Shown here piece by piece: positions 28,601 through 40,400 of a stretch of 64,000 nucleotides of DNA. The notes under the pieces were generated by a model. That model was not told the origin of the DNA, made no database searches, and saw only the letters and a list, made by a program, of their open reading frames with translations. How positions within the stretch are numbered: the first letter of the stretch is position 1; each line of letters starts with the position of its first letter. Source of the stretch: Pleurodeles waltl (Eukaryota; Chordata; Amphibia; Caudata; Salamandridae); the NCBI RefSeq assembly GCF_031143425.1, contig NC_090446.1, positions 1,025,499,066-1,025,563,065 of the forward strand, read 5' to 3'. The translations under genes were made by a program, and so were the position numbers.

Positions 28601-31600
28601 CCTCACATTTCAATGACAGAAAGTTCTGGAATCTGAGAGGAGCCACAAATTTCCTTCCACCCAGCGTTCCCCCAAGTCTCCTGATAAAAATGATACCTCA
28701 CTTGTGTGGGTAGGCATAGCGCCCGCGACAGTAAATGCCCCAAAACACAACGAGGACTCATCCCATTTTTTGACAGAAAACAGAGGTGTTTTTTGCAAAG
28801 TGCCTACCTGTAGATTTTGGCCTCTAGCTCAGCCGGCCCCTAGGGTAACCTACCAAACCTGTGCATTTTTGAAAACTAGAGACGTAGGGGAATCCAAGAT
28901 GGGGTGACTTGTGGGGCTCTGACCAGGTTCTCTTACCCAGAATCCTTTGCAAACCTCAAAATTTGGGTAAAAAAACACATTTTCCTCACATTTCGGTGAC
29001 AGAAAGTTCCGGAATCTGAGAGGAGCCACAAATGTCCTTCCACCCAGTGTTCCCCAAGTCTCCAGATACAAATGATACCTCACTTGTGTGGGTGGGCCTA
29101 GCACCCGCGACAGGAAATGCCCCAAAACACAACGAGGACGCTTCACATTTTTTGATAGAAAACTGAGGTGTTTTTTACAAAGTGCCTACCTGTAGATTTT
29201 GGCCTCTAGCTCAGCGGCACCTAGGGAGACCTACCAAACCTGTGCATTTTTTTAAACTAGAGACCTAGGGGAATCCAAGATGGGGTGGGTTGTGGGGCTC
29301 TGACCAGGTTTTGTTACCCAGAATCCTTTGCAAACCTCAGAATTTGGCTAAAAAAACACATTTTCCTCACATTTCGATGACAGAAAGTTCTGAAATCTGA
29401 GAGGAGCCACAAATGTCCTTCCACCCAGTGTTCCCCCAAGTCTCCTGATTCAAATGATACCACACTTGTGTGGGTGGGACTAGCGCCCGCGACAGGAAAT
29501 GCCCCAAAACACAATGAGGACGCATCCCATTTTTTGACAGAAAACAGATGTGTTTTTTGCAAAGTGCATACCTGTAGATTTTGGCCTCTAGCGCAGCCGC
29601 CACCTAGGGAAACCTACCAAACCTGTCCATTTTTTAAAACTAGAGACCTAGGGGAATCCAAGATGGGGTGGGTTGTGGGGCTCTGACCAGGTTCTGTTAC
29701 CCAGAATCCTTTGCAAACCTCAAAATTTGGCTAAAAAAACACATTTTCCTCACATTTCGGTGACAGAAAGTTCTGGAATCTGAGAGGAGCCACAAATTTC
29801 CTTTCACCCAGCGTTCCCCAAGGTTTCCCGATACAAATGATATCTCACTTGTGTGGGTAGGTCTAGCGCCCGCGACAGGAAATGCCCCAAAACACAACGA
29901 GGACACATCCCATTTTTGACAGAAAACAGAGGTGTTTTTTGCAAAGTGCCTACCTGTAGGTTTCGGCCTCTAGCTCAGCCGGCACCTAGGGAAACCTACC
30001 AAACCTGTGTATTTTTGAAAACTAGAGACCTAGGGGAATCCAAGATGGGGTGACTTGTGAGGCTCTGACCAGGTTCTGTTACCCAGAATCCTTTGCAAAC
30101 CTCAAAATTGGGCTAAAAAAACACATTTTCCTCACATTTCGGTAAAAGAAAGTTCTGGAATCTGAGAGGAGCCAAACATTTCCTTCCACCCAGCGTTCCC
30201 CCAAGTCTCTCGATAAAAATGATACCTCAGTTGTGTGGGTGGGCCTAGCGCCTAGAACAGGTAATGCCCCAAAATACGACGTGGACACATCCCATATTTT
30301 GACGGAAAACAGAGGTGTTTTTTGCAAAGTGCCTACCTGTAGATTTTGGCCTCTAGCTCAGCCGGCACCTAGGGAGTCCTACCAAACCTGTGCATTTTTT
30401 AAAACTAGAGACCTAGGGGAGTCCAAGATGGGGTGGCTTGTGGGGTTCTGACCAGGTTGTGTTACCCAGAATCCTTTGCAAACCTCAAAATTTGGGTAAA
30501 AAAACACATTTTCCTCACATTTCGGTGACAGAAAGTTCTGGAATCTGAGAGGAGCCACAAATTTCCTTCCACCCAGCGTTCCCCCAAGTTTCCCGATACA
30601 ACTGATACCTCACTTGTGTGGGTAGGCCTGGCGCCCGCGACAGGAAATGCCCCAAAACAGAACGAGGTCACATCCCATTTTTTGACAGAAAACAGAGGTG
30701 TTTTTTGCAAAGTGCCTACCTGTAGATTTTGGCCTATAGCTCAGCACATACCTAGGGAAACCTACCAAACCTGTGCATTTTTTAAAACTAGAGACCGAGG
30801 GGAATCCAAGATGGGCGGACTTGTGGGGCTCTGACCAGGTTCTGTTAGCCAGAATCCTTTGCAAACCTCAAAATTTGGCAAAAAAAAACACATTTTCCTC
30901 ACATTTCGGTGACAGAAAGTTCTGGAATCTGAGAGGAGCCACAAATTTCCTTCCACCCAGCGTTCCCCCAAGTTTCCCGATACAAATGATCCCTCACTTT
31001 TGTGGGTAGGCCTAGAGCCCACAATAGGAAATGCCCCAAAACACAACAAGGACACATCCCATTTTTTGACAGAAAACAGAGGTGTTTTTTGCAAAGTGCC
31101 TACCTGTAGATTTTGGCCTCTAGCTCAGCCGCCACCTAGGGAAACCTACCAAACCTGTGTATTTTTTAAAACTAGAGACTTAGGGAAATCCAAGATGAGG
31201 TGATTTGTGGGGCTCTGACCAGGTTCTGTTACCCAGAATCCTTTGCAAACCTCAAAATGTGACTAAAAAAAAAACATTTTCCTTACATTTCGGTGACAGA
31301 AAGTTCTGGAATCTGAGAGGAGCTACAAATTTCCTTCCAGCCAGTGTTCTCCCAAGTCTCCAGATACAAATGATACTTCACTTGTGTGCGTGGGCCTAGC
31401 GCCCGCGACAGGAAATGCCCCAAAACACAACGAGGACACATCCCATTTTTTGACAGAAAACAGAGGTGTTTTTTGCAAAGTTCCTACCTGTAGGTTTTGG
31501 ACTCTAGCTCAGCCGGCACCTAGGGAAACCTACCAAACCTCTGCATTTTGTAAAACTAGAGACCTAGGGGAATCCAAGATGAGGTGACTTGTGGGGCTCT

Positions 31601-32311
31601 GACCAGGTTCTGTTACCCAGAATCCTTTGTAAACCTCAAAATGTGAGTAAAAAAAAACACATTTTCGTTCCATTTCGGTGACACAAAGTTCTGAAATCTG
31701 AGAGGAGCCACAAATTTCCTTCCACCCAGCGTTCCCCCGAGTCTCCCGATAAAAATGATACCTCGCTTGAGTGGGTAGGCCTAGCGCCCGGGACTGGAAA
31801 TGCCCCAGAACACAAAGAGGAGACATCCCATTTTTTGACAGAAAACAGAGGTGTTTTTTGCAAAGTGCCTACCTGTAGATTTTGGCCTCTAGCTCAGCCG
31901 GCACCTAGAGAAACCTACCAAACCTCTGAATTTTTTTAAACTAGAGACCTAGGGGAATCCAAGATGAGGTGACTTGTGGGGCTCTGATCAGGTTCTGTTA
32001 CCCAGAATCCTTTGCAAACCTCAAAATGTGAGTAAAAAAAACACATTTTCCTTACATTTCGGTGACGAAAGTTCTGGAATCTGAGAGGAGCCACAAATTT
32101 CCTTCCACCCAGCGTTCACCCAAGTCTCCTGATAAGAATCATACCTCACTTGTGTGGGTAGGCATAGCGCCCGCAACAGGAAATGCCCCAAAACACAACG
32201 AGGACACATCCCATTTTTTGACAGAAAACAGAGGTGTTTTTTGCAAAGTGCCTACCTGTAGATTTTGGCCTCTAGCTCAGCCGGCACCTAGGGAAACCTA
32301 CCAAACCTGTG

Positions 32312-34702
32312 CATTTTTGAAAACTAGAGACCTAGGGGAATCCAAGATGGGGTGACTTGTGGGGCTCTGACCAGGTTCTGTTACCCAGAATCCTTTGCAA
32401 ACCTCAATATTTGGCTAAAAAAACACATTTTCCTCACATTTCGATGACAGAGAGTTCTGGAATCTGAGAGGAGCCACAAATTTCCTTCTTTCCAGCGTTC
32501 CCTCAAGTCTCCCGATACAAATCATACCTCACTTGTGTGGGTAGGCCTAGCGCCCGCGGAAGGAATTACCCCAAAACACAACGTGGACACATCCCATATT
32601 TTGACAGAAAACAGAGGTGTTTTTTGCAAAGTGCCTACCTGTAGATTTTGGCCTCTAGCTCAGCCGGCACCTAGGGAAACCTACCAAACCTGTGCATTTT
32701 TTAAAACTAGAGACCTAGGGAAATCCAAGATGGGGTGGGTTGTTGGGCTCTGACCAGGTTTTGTTACCCAGAATCCTTTGCAAACCTCAGAATTTGGCTA
32801 AAAAAACACATTTTCCTCATATTTCGATGACAGAAAGTTCTGAAATCTGAGAGGAGCCACAAATGTCCTTCCACCCAGTGTTCCCCCAAGTCTCCTGATA
32901 CAAATGATACCACACTTGTGTGGGTGGGACTAGCGCCCGCGACAGGAAATGCCCCAAAACACAATGAGGACGCATCCCATTTTTTGACAGAAAACAGATG
33001 TGTTTTTTGCAAAGTGCATACCTGTAGATTTTGGCCTCTAGCTCAGCCGCCACCTAGGGAAACCTACCAAACCTGTCCATTTTTTAAAACTAGAGACCTA
33101 GGGGAATCCAAGATGGGGTGGGTTGTGGGGCTCTGACCAGGTTCTGTTACCCAGAATCCTTTGCAAACCTCAAAATGTGGCTAAACAAACACATTTTCCT
33201 CACATTTCGGTGACAGAAAGTTCTGGAATCTGAGATGAGCCACAAATTTCCTTTCACCCAGCGTTCCCCCAAGTTTCCTGATACAAATGATATCTCACTT
33301 GTGTGGGTAGGTCTAGCGCCCGTGACAGGAAATGCCCCAAAACACAACGAGGACACATCCCATTTTTTACAGAAAACAGAGGTGTTTTTTGCAAAGTGCC
33401 AACCTGTAGATTTTGGCCTCTAGCTCAGCCGGCACCTAGGGAAACCTACCAAACCTGTGTATTTTTGAAAACTAGAGACCTAGGGGAATCCAAGATGGGG
33501 TGACTTGTGGGGCTCTGACCAGGTTCTGTTACCCAGAATCCTTTGCAAACCTCAATATTTGGCTAAAAAAACAAATTTTCCTCACATTTCGATGACAGAG
33601 AGTTCTGGAATCTGAGAGGAGCCACAAATTTCCTTCTATCCAGCGTTCCCTCAAGTCTCCCGATACAAATCATACCTCACTTGTGTGGGTAGGCCTAGCG
33701 CCCGCGGAAGGAATTACCCCAAAACACAACGTGGACACATCCCATATTTTGACAGAAAACAGAGGTGTTTTTTGCAAAGTGCCTACCTGTAGATTTTGGC
33801 CTCTAGCTCAGCCGGCACCTAGGGAAACCTACCAAACCTGTGCATTTTTTAAAACTAGAGACCTAGGGAAATCCAAGATGGGGTGGGTTGTGGGGCTCTG
33901 ACCAGGGTTTGTTACCCAGAATCCTTTGCAAACCTCAGAATTTGGCTAAAAAAACACATTTTCCTCATATTTCGATGACAGAAAGTTCTGAAATCTGAGA
34001 GGAGCCACAAATGTCCTTCCACCCAGTGTTCCCCCAAGTCTCCTGATACAAATGATACCACACTTGTGTGGGTGGGACTAGCGCCCGCGACAGGAAATGC
34101 CACAAAACACAATGAGGACGCATCCCATTTTTTGACAGAAAACAGATGTGTTTTTTGCAAAGTGCATACCTGTAGATTTTGGCCTCTAGCTCAGCCGCCA
34201 CCTAGGGAAACCTACCAAACCTGTCCATTTTTTAAAACTAGAGACCTAGGGGAATCCAAGATGGGGTGGGTTGTGGGGCTCTGACCAGGTTCTGTTACCC
34301 AGAATCCTTTGCAAACCTCAAAATGTGGCTAAACAAACACATTTTCCTCACATTTCGGTGACAGAAAGTTCTGGAATCTGAGATGAGCCACAAATTTCCT
34401 TTCACCCAGCGTTCCCCCAAGTTTCCTGATACAAATGATATCTCACTTGTGTGGGTAGGTCTAGCACCCGTGACAGGAAATGCCCCAAAACACAACGAGG
34501 ACACATCCCATTTTTTACAGAAAACAGAGGTGTTTTTTGCAAAGTGCCTACCTGTAGATTTTGGCCTCTAGCTCAGCCGGCACCTAGGGAAACCTACCAA
34601 ACCTGTGTATTTTTGAAAACTAGAGACCTAGGGGAATCCAAGATGGGGTGACTTGTGGGGCTCTGACCAGGTTCTGTTACCCAGAATCCTTTGCAAACCT
34701 CA
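32312..34702 (+). repeat. 3-monomer tandem duplication (1148-bp offset)
   Basis: Monomers 32535, 32918 and 33301 pair with 33683, 34066 and 34449 at an offset of 1148 bp. Similarity starts just after 32311, where the two copies differ (TGTGCATTT against TGTGTATTT), and ends near 34702, where the A-tract flank switches to ATTGGGCTAAA. Small differences separate the copies, such as ACACATT against ACAAATT near 32420 and 33570. Confidence 0.88.
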
Positions 34703-35848
34703 AAATTGGGCTAAAAAAACACATTTTCCTCACATTTCGGTAAAAGAAAGTTCTGGAATCTGAGAGGAGCCAAACATTTCCTTCCACCCAGCATTCCCCC
34801 AAGTCTCCCGATACAAATGATACCTCACTTGTGTGGGTAGGCCCAGCACCCGCGGAAAGAATTACCCCAAAACACAATGTGGACACATCCCATATTTTGA
34901 CAGAAAACAGAGGTGTTTTTTGCAAAGTGCCTACCTGTAGATTTTGGCCTCTAGCTCAGCCGGCACCTAAGGAAACCTACCAAACCTGTGCATTTTTTAA
35001 AACTAGAGACCTAGGGGAATTCAAGATGGGGTGGGTTGTGGGGCTCTGACCAGGTTCTGTTACCCAGAATCCTTTGCAAACCTCACAATTTGGGTAAAAA
35101 AACACATTTTCCTCACATTTTGGTGACAGAAAGTTCTGGAATCAGAGAGGAGCCACAAATTTTCTTCCACCCAGCGTTCCCCCAAGTTTCCCGAAACAAA
35201 TGATCCCTCACTTTTGTGGGTAGGCCTAGCGCCCGCGACAGGAAATGCCCCAAAACACAACGAGGACACATCCCATTTTTTGACAGAAAACAGAGGTGTT
35301 TTTTGCAAAGTGCCTATCTGTAGATTTTGGCCTCTAGCTCATCCGGCACCTAGGTTCACCTACCAAACCTGTGCATTTTTGAAAACTAGAGACCTAGGGG
35401 AATCCAAGATGAGGTGATTTGTGGGGCTCTGACCAGGTTCTGTTACCCAGAATCCTTTGCAAACCTCACAATTTGGGTAAAAAAACACGTTTTCCTCACA
35501 TTTCGGTGACAGAAAGTTCTGGAATCTGAGAGGAGCCACAAATTTCCTTCCACCCAGTGTTCTCCCAAGTCTCCAGATACAAATGATACCTCACTTGTGT
35601 GGGTGGGCCTAGCGCCCGCGACAGGAAATGCCCCAAAACACAACGTGGACATATCCCATTTTTTGACAGAAAACAGAGGTGTTTTTTGCAATGTGCCTAC
35701 CTGTAGTTTTATGCCTCTTGCTCACCCGGCACCTAGGGAAACCTACCAAACCTGTCCGTTTTTGAAAACTAGAGACCTAGGGGAATCCAAGATGGGGTGA
35801 CTTGTGGGGCTCTGACCAGGTTCTGTTACCCAGAATCCTTTGCAAACC

Positions 35849-35850
35849 TT
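35849..35850. other. 26-bp deletion junction, diverged macro-unit
   Basis: The same junction in the more diverged region (landmarks 35597 to 35954, 357 bp) shows that the deletion predates the divergence of this segment from copies 1-3. Confidence 0.95.
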
Positions 35851-37101
35851 CCTCACATTTCAATGACAGAAAGTTCTGGAATCTGAGAGGAGCCACAAAT
35901 TTCCTTCCACCCAGCGTTCCCCCAAGTCTCCTGATAAAAATGATACCTCACTTGTGTGGGTAGGCATAGCGCCCGCGACAGTAAATGCCCCAAAACACAA
36001 CGAGGACACATCCCATTTTTTGACAGAAAACAGAGGTGTTTTTTGCAAAGTGCCTACCTGTAGATTTTGGCCTCTAGCTCAGCCGGCCCGTAGGGTAACC
36101 TACCAAACCTGTGCATTTTTGAAAACTAGAGACGTAGGGGAATCCAAGATGGGGTGACTTGTGGGGCTCTGACCAGGTTCTCTTACCCAGAATCCTTTGC
36201 AAACCTCAAAATTTGGGTAAAAAAACACATTTTCCTCACATTTCGGTGACAGAAAGTTCCGGAATCTGAGAGGAGCCACAAATGTCCTTCCACCCAGCGT
36301 TCCCCAAGTCTCCAGATACAAATGATACCTCACTTGTGTGGGTGGGCCTAGCACCCGCGACAGGAAATGCCCCAAAACACAACGAGGACGCTTCACATTT
36401 TTTGATAGAAAACTGAGGTGTTTTTTACAAAGTGCCTACCTGTAGATTTTGGCCTCTAGCTCAGCCGCCACCTAGGGAGACCTACCAAACCTGTGCATTT
36501 TTTTAAACTAGACACCTAGGGGAATCCAAGATGGGGTGGGTTGTGGGGCTCTGACCAAGTTTTGTTACCCAGAATCCTTTGCAAACCTCAGAATTTGGCT
36601 AAAAAAACACATTTTCCTCACATTTCGATGACAGAAAGTTCTGAAATCTGAGAAGAGCCACAAATGTCCTTCCACGAGTGTTCCCCCAAGTCTCCTGATT
36701 CAAATTATACCACACTTGTGTGGGTGGGACTAGCGCCCGCGACAGGAAATGCCCCAAAACACAATGAGGACGCATCCCATTTTTTGACAGAAAACAGAGG
36801 TGTTTTTTGCAAAGTGCCTACCTGTAGATTTTGGCCTCTAGCTCAGCCGGCACCTAGAGAAACCTACCAAACCTGTGCATTTTTTAAAACTAGAGACCTA
36901 GGGGAATCCAAGATGAGGTGACTTGTGGGGCTCTGACCAGGTTCTGTTACCCAGAATCCTTTGCAAACCTCAAATTGTGAGTAAAAAAAACACATTTTCC
37001 TTACATTTCAGTGACAGAAAGTTCTGGAATCTGAGAGGAGCCACAAATTTCCTTCCACCCAGCGTTCACCCAAGTCTCCTGATAAGAATCATACCTCACT
37101 T

Positions 37102-37484
37102 GTGTGGGTAGGCCTTGCGCCCGCAACAGGAAATGCCCCAAAACACAACGAGGACACATCCCATTTTTTGACAGAAAACAGAGGTGTTTTTTGCAAAGTG
37201 CCTACCTGTAGATTTTGGCCTCTAGCTCAGCCGGCACCTAGGGAAACCTACCAAACCTGTGCATTTTTGAAAACTAGAGACCTAGGGGAATCCAAGATGG
37301 GGTGACTTGTGGGGCTCTGACCAGGTTCTGTTACCCAGAATCCTTTGCAAACCTCAAAATTTGGCTAAAAAAACACATTTCCCTCACATTTCGGTGACAG
37401 AAAGTTCTGAAATCTGAGAGGAGCCACACATGTCCTTCCACCCAGTCTTCCCCCAAGTCTCCTGATACAAATGATACCTCACTT
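37102..37484 (+). repeat. Representative 383-bp monomer with internal landmarks
   Basis: A typical full-length unit; the boundaries are arbitrary because the array is circularly permutable. In order it holds: the landmark and a GC-rich stretch (37102-37130), a T-tract (37164-37169), TGACAGAAA (37169-37177), the 8-bp palindrome TTTGCAAA (37190-37197), GGCCTCTAG (37217-37225), CCTAGGG (37237-37243), CTAGAGACC (37274-37282), CCTAGGGG (37281-37288), a second TTTGCAAA (37344-37351), a 7-base A-tract (37367-37373) and a second TGACAGAAA (37395-37403). TGACAGAAA, TTTGCAAA and CCTAGGG thus each occur twice per monomer. The repeated words are not collinear, so they do not prove that the monomer arose by simple doubling of a half-unit. 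Confidence 0.95.
37217..37282. other. Imperfect inverted repeat within the monomer
   Basis: GGCCTCTAG (37217-37225) can pair with CTAGAGACC (37274-37282) over 8 of 9 positions, with one C/A mismatch, leaving a loop of 48 bases. Both arms recur in most monomers. A second, shorter dyad is the GGGC...GCCC pair in the GGGCCTAGCGCCC form of the landmark region, present in monomers such as the one starting at 2355. Any role, such as cruciform extrusion, protein binding or RNA folding, is inference. Confidence 0.4.
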
Positions 37485-40400
37485 GTGTGGGTGGGCCTAG
37501 CGCCCGCGACAGGAAATGCCCCAAAACACAACGAGGACTCATCACATTTTTTTATAGAAAACTGAGGTGTTTTTTACAAAGTGCCTACCTGTAGATTTTG
37601 GCCTCTAGCTCACCCGGCACCTAGGGAGACCTACCAAACCTGTGCATTTTTTAAAACTAGAGACCTAGGGGAATCCAAGATGGGGTGGGTTGTGGGGCTC
37701 TGACCAGGTTTTGTTACCCAGAATCCTTTGCAAACCTCAGAATTTGGCTAAAAAAACACATTTTCCTCACATTTTGATGACAGAAAGTTCTGAAATCTGA
37801 GAGGAGCCACAAATGTCCTTCCACCCAGTGTTCCCCCAAGTCTCCTGATACAAATGATACCACACTTGTGTGGTTGGGATTAGCGCCCGCAACAGGAAAT
37901 GCCCCAAAACACAATGAGGACGCATCCCATTTTTTGACAGAAAACAGATGTGTTTTTTGTAAAGTGCATACCTGTAGATTTTGGCCTCTAGCTCAGCCGC
38001 CACCTAGGGAAGCCTACCAAACCTGTGCATTTGTTAAAACTAGAGACCTAGGGGAATCCAAGATGGGGTGGGTTGTCGGGCTCTGACCAGGTTCTGTTAC
38101 CCAGAATCCTTTGCAAACCTCAAAATTTGGCTAAAAAAACACATTTTCCTCACATTTCGGTGACAGAAAGTTCTGGAATCTGAGAGGAGCCACAAATTTC
38201 CTTTCACCCAGCGTTCCCCCAAGTTTCCCGATACAAATGATATCTCACTTGTGTGGGTAGGTCTAGCGCCCGCGACAGGAAATGCCCCAAAACACAACAA
38301 GGACACATCCCATTTTTTGACAGAAAACAGAGGTGTTTTTTGCAAAGTGCCTACCTGTAGATTTTGGCCTCTAGCTCAGCCGGCACCTAGGGAAACCTAC
38401 CAAACCTGTGTATTTTTTAAAACTAAAGACCTAGGGGAATACAAGATGGGGTGACTTGTGGGGCTCTGACCAGGTTCTGTTACCCAGAATCCTTTGCAAA
38501 CCTCAAAATTGGGCTAAAAAAACACATTTTCCTCAAATTTCGGTAAAAGAAAGTTCTGGAATCTGAGAGGAGCCAAACATTTCCTTCCACCCAGCGTTCC
38601 CCCAAGTCTCCCAATAAAAATGGTACCTCAGTTGTGTGGGTGGGCCTAGCGCCTAGAACAGGTAATGCCCCAAAATACGACGTGGACACATCCCATATTT
38701 TGACGGAAAACAGAGGTGTTTTTTGCAAAGTGCCTACCTGTAGATTTTGGCCTCTAGCTCAGCCGGCACCTAGGGAGACCTACCAAACCTGTGCATTTTT
38801 TAAAACTAGAGACCTAGGGGAGTCCAAGATGGGATGGGTTGTGGGGCTCTGACCAGGTTGTGTTACCCAGAATCCTTTGCAAACCTCAAAATTTGGTTAA
38901 AAAAACACATTTTCCTCACATTTCGATGACAGAGAGTTCTGGAATCTGAGAGAAGCCACAAATTTCCTTCTACCCAGCGTTCCCTCAAGTCTCCCGATAC
39001 AAATCATACCTCACTTGTGTGGGTAGGCCTAGCGCCCGCGGAAGGAATTACCCCAAAACACAACGTGGACACATCCCATATTTTGACAGAAAACAGAGGT
39101 GTTTTTTGCAAAGTGCCTACCTGTAGATTTTGGCCTCTAGCTCATCCGGCACCTAGGGAAACCTACCAAACCTGTGCATTTTTTAAAACTAGAGACCTAG
39201 GGGAATCCAAGATGGGGTGGGTTGTGGGGCTCTGACCAGGTTTTGTTACCCAGAATCCTTTGCAAACCTCAGAATTTGGCTAAAAAAACACATTTTCCTC
39301 ACATTTCGATGACAGAAAGTTCTGAAATCTGAGAGGAGCCACAAATGTCCTTCCACCCAGTGTACCCCCAAGTCTCCTGATACAAATGATACCACACTTG
39401 TGTGGGTGGGACTAGCGCCCGCGACAGGAAATGCCCCAAAACACAATGAGGACGCATCCCATTTTTTGACAGAAAACAGATGTGTTTTTTGCAAAGTGCA
39501 TACCTGTAGATTTTGGCCTCTAGCTCAGCCGCCACCTAGGGAAACCTACCAAACCTGTCCATTTTTTAAAACTAGAGAACTAGGGGAATCCAAGATGGGG
39601 TGGGTTGTGGGGCTCTGACCAGGTTCTGTTACCCAGAATCCTTTGCAAACCTCAAAATTTGGCTAAAAAAACACATTTTCCTCACATTTCGGTGACAGAA
39701 AGTTCTGGAATCTGAGAGGAGCCACAAATTTCCTTCCACCCAGCGTTCACCCAAGTCTCCTGATAAGAATCATACCTCACTTGTGTGGGTAGGCCTTGCG
39801 CCCGCAACAGGAAATGCCCCAAAACACAACGAGGACACATCCCATTTTTTGACAGAAAACAGAGGTGTTTTTTGCAAAGTGCCTACCTGTAGATTTTGGC
39901 CTCTAGCTCAGCCGGCACCTAGGGAAACCTACCAAACCTGTGCATTTTTGAAAACTAGAGACCTAGGGGAATCCAAGATGGGGTGACTTGTGGGGCTCTG
40001 ACCAGGTTCTGTTACCCAGAATCCTTTGCAAACCTCAAAATTTGGCTAAAAAAACACATTTTCCTCACATTTCGGAGACAGAAAGTTCTGAAATCTGAGA
40101 GGAGCCACAAATGTCCTTCCACCCAGTGTTCCCCCAAGTCTCCTGATACAAATGATACCTCACTTGTGTGGGTGGGCCTAGCGCCCGCGACAGGAAATGC
40201 CCCAAAACACAACGAGGACTCATCACATTTTTTGATAGAAAACTGAGGTGTTTTTTACAAAGTGCCTACCTGTAGATTTTGGCCTCTAGCTCACCCGGCA
40301 CCTAGGGAGACCTACCAAACCTGTGCATTTTTTAAAACTAGAGACCTAGGGGAATCCAAGATGGGGTGGGTTGTGGGGCTCTGACCAGGTTTTGTTACCC

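Larger units (their letters stand above)
19660..29955 (+). repeat. 8.39-kb macro-unit, copy 2, with internal 5-monomer duplication
   Basis: Landmarks are at 19934, 20317, 20700, 21083, 21466, 21848, 22227, 22601, 22984, 23368, 23750, 24134, 24519, 24903, 25286, 25669, 26051, 26433, 26817, 27200, 27583, 27965, 28347, 28704, 29086, 29468 and 29851. It follows copy 1 directly. It is longer than 8.39 kb by one 1914-bp internal duplication, and with that addition similarity to copy 1 ends where expected, near 29.95 kb. Private variants are a 6-bp deletion leaving CGGCCTCAGCC (near 22340) and a distinct stretch at 22.0 kb where copy 1 has GAGACTTAGGGAAATCC. Both recur in copy 4. Confidence 0.92.
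29956..37010 (+). repeat. Diverged relative of the macro-unit
   Basis: Landmarks are at 30233, 30616, 31000, 31384, 31769, 32152, 32535, 32918, 33301, 33683, 34066, 34449, 34831, 35214, 35597, 35954, 36336 and 36718. The order of monomer types follows copy 2: 30233 resembles 22601, 30616 resembles 22984, 31000 resembles 23750 (one type skipped), 31384 resembles 24134, 31769 resembles 24519, and so on, down to 35597, 35954 and 36336, which resemble 28347, 28704 and 29086. The shared 26-bp deletion at 35849/35850 confirms common descent. Substitutions are clearly more frequent than between copies 1, 2 and 3. Extra members (33683-34830) come from a local duplication. Confidence 0.88.

Noticed and set aside
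37321..37360. RNA polymerase III promoter or tRNA-derived origin, from GGTTCTG and nearby T-runs
   Set aside because: The match to a B box is poor, no A box lies at a suitable distance, and there is no cloverleaf or CCA-like end. T-runs are common throughout the monomer.
37385..37410. Possible CENP-B box around TTTCGGTGACAG
   Set aside because: Only the TTCG core matches. The required A and CGGG positions are absent, so it does not fit the known consensus.
37102..37484. Monomer as a doubled half-unit of about 190 bp
   Set aside because: TGACAGAAA, TTTGCAAA and CCTAGGG each occur twice, but their spacings (226, 154 and 44 bp) and order are not collinear, so a simple duplication is not supported.
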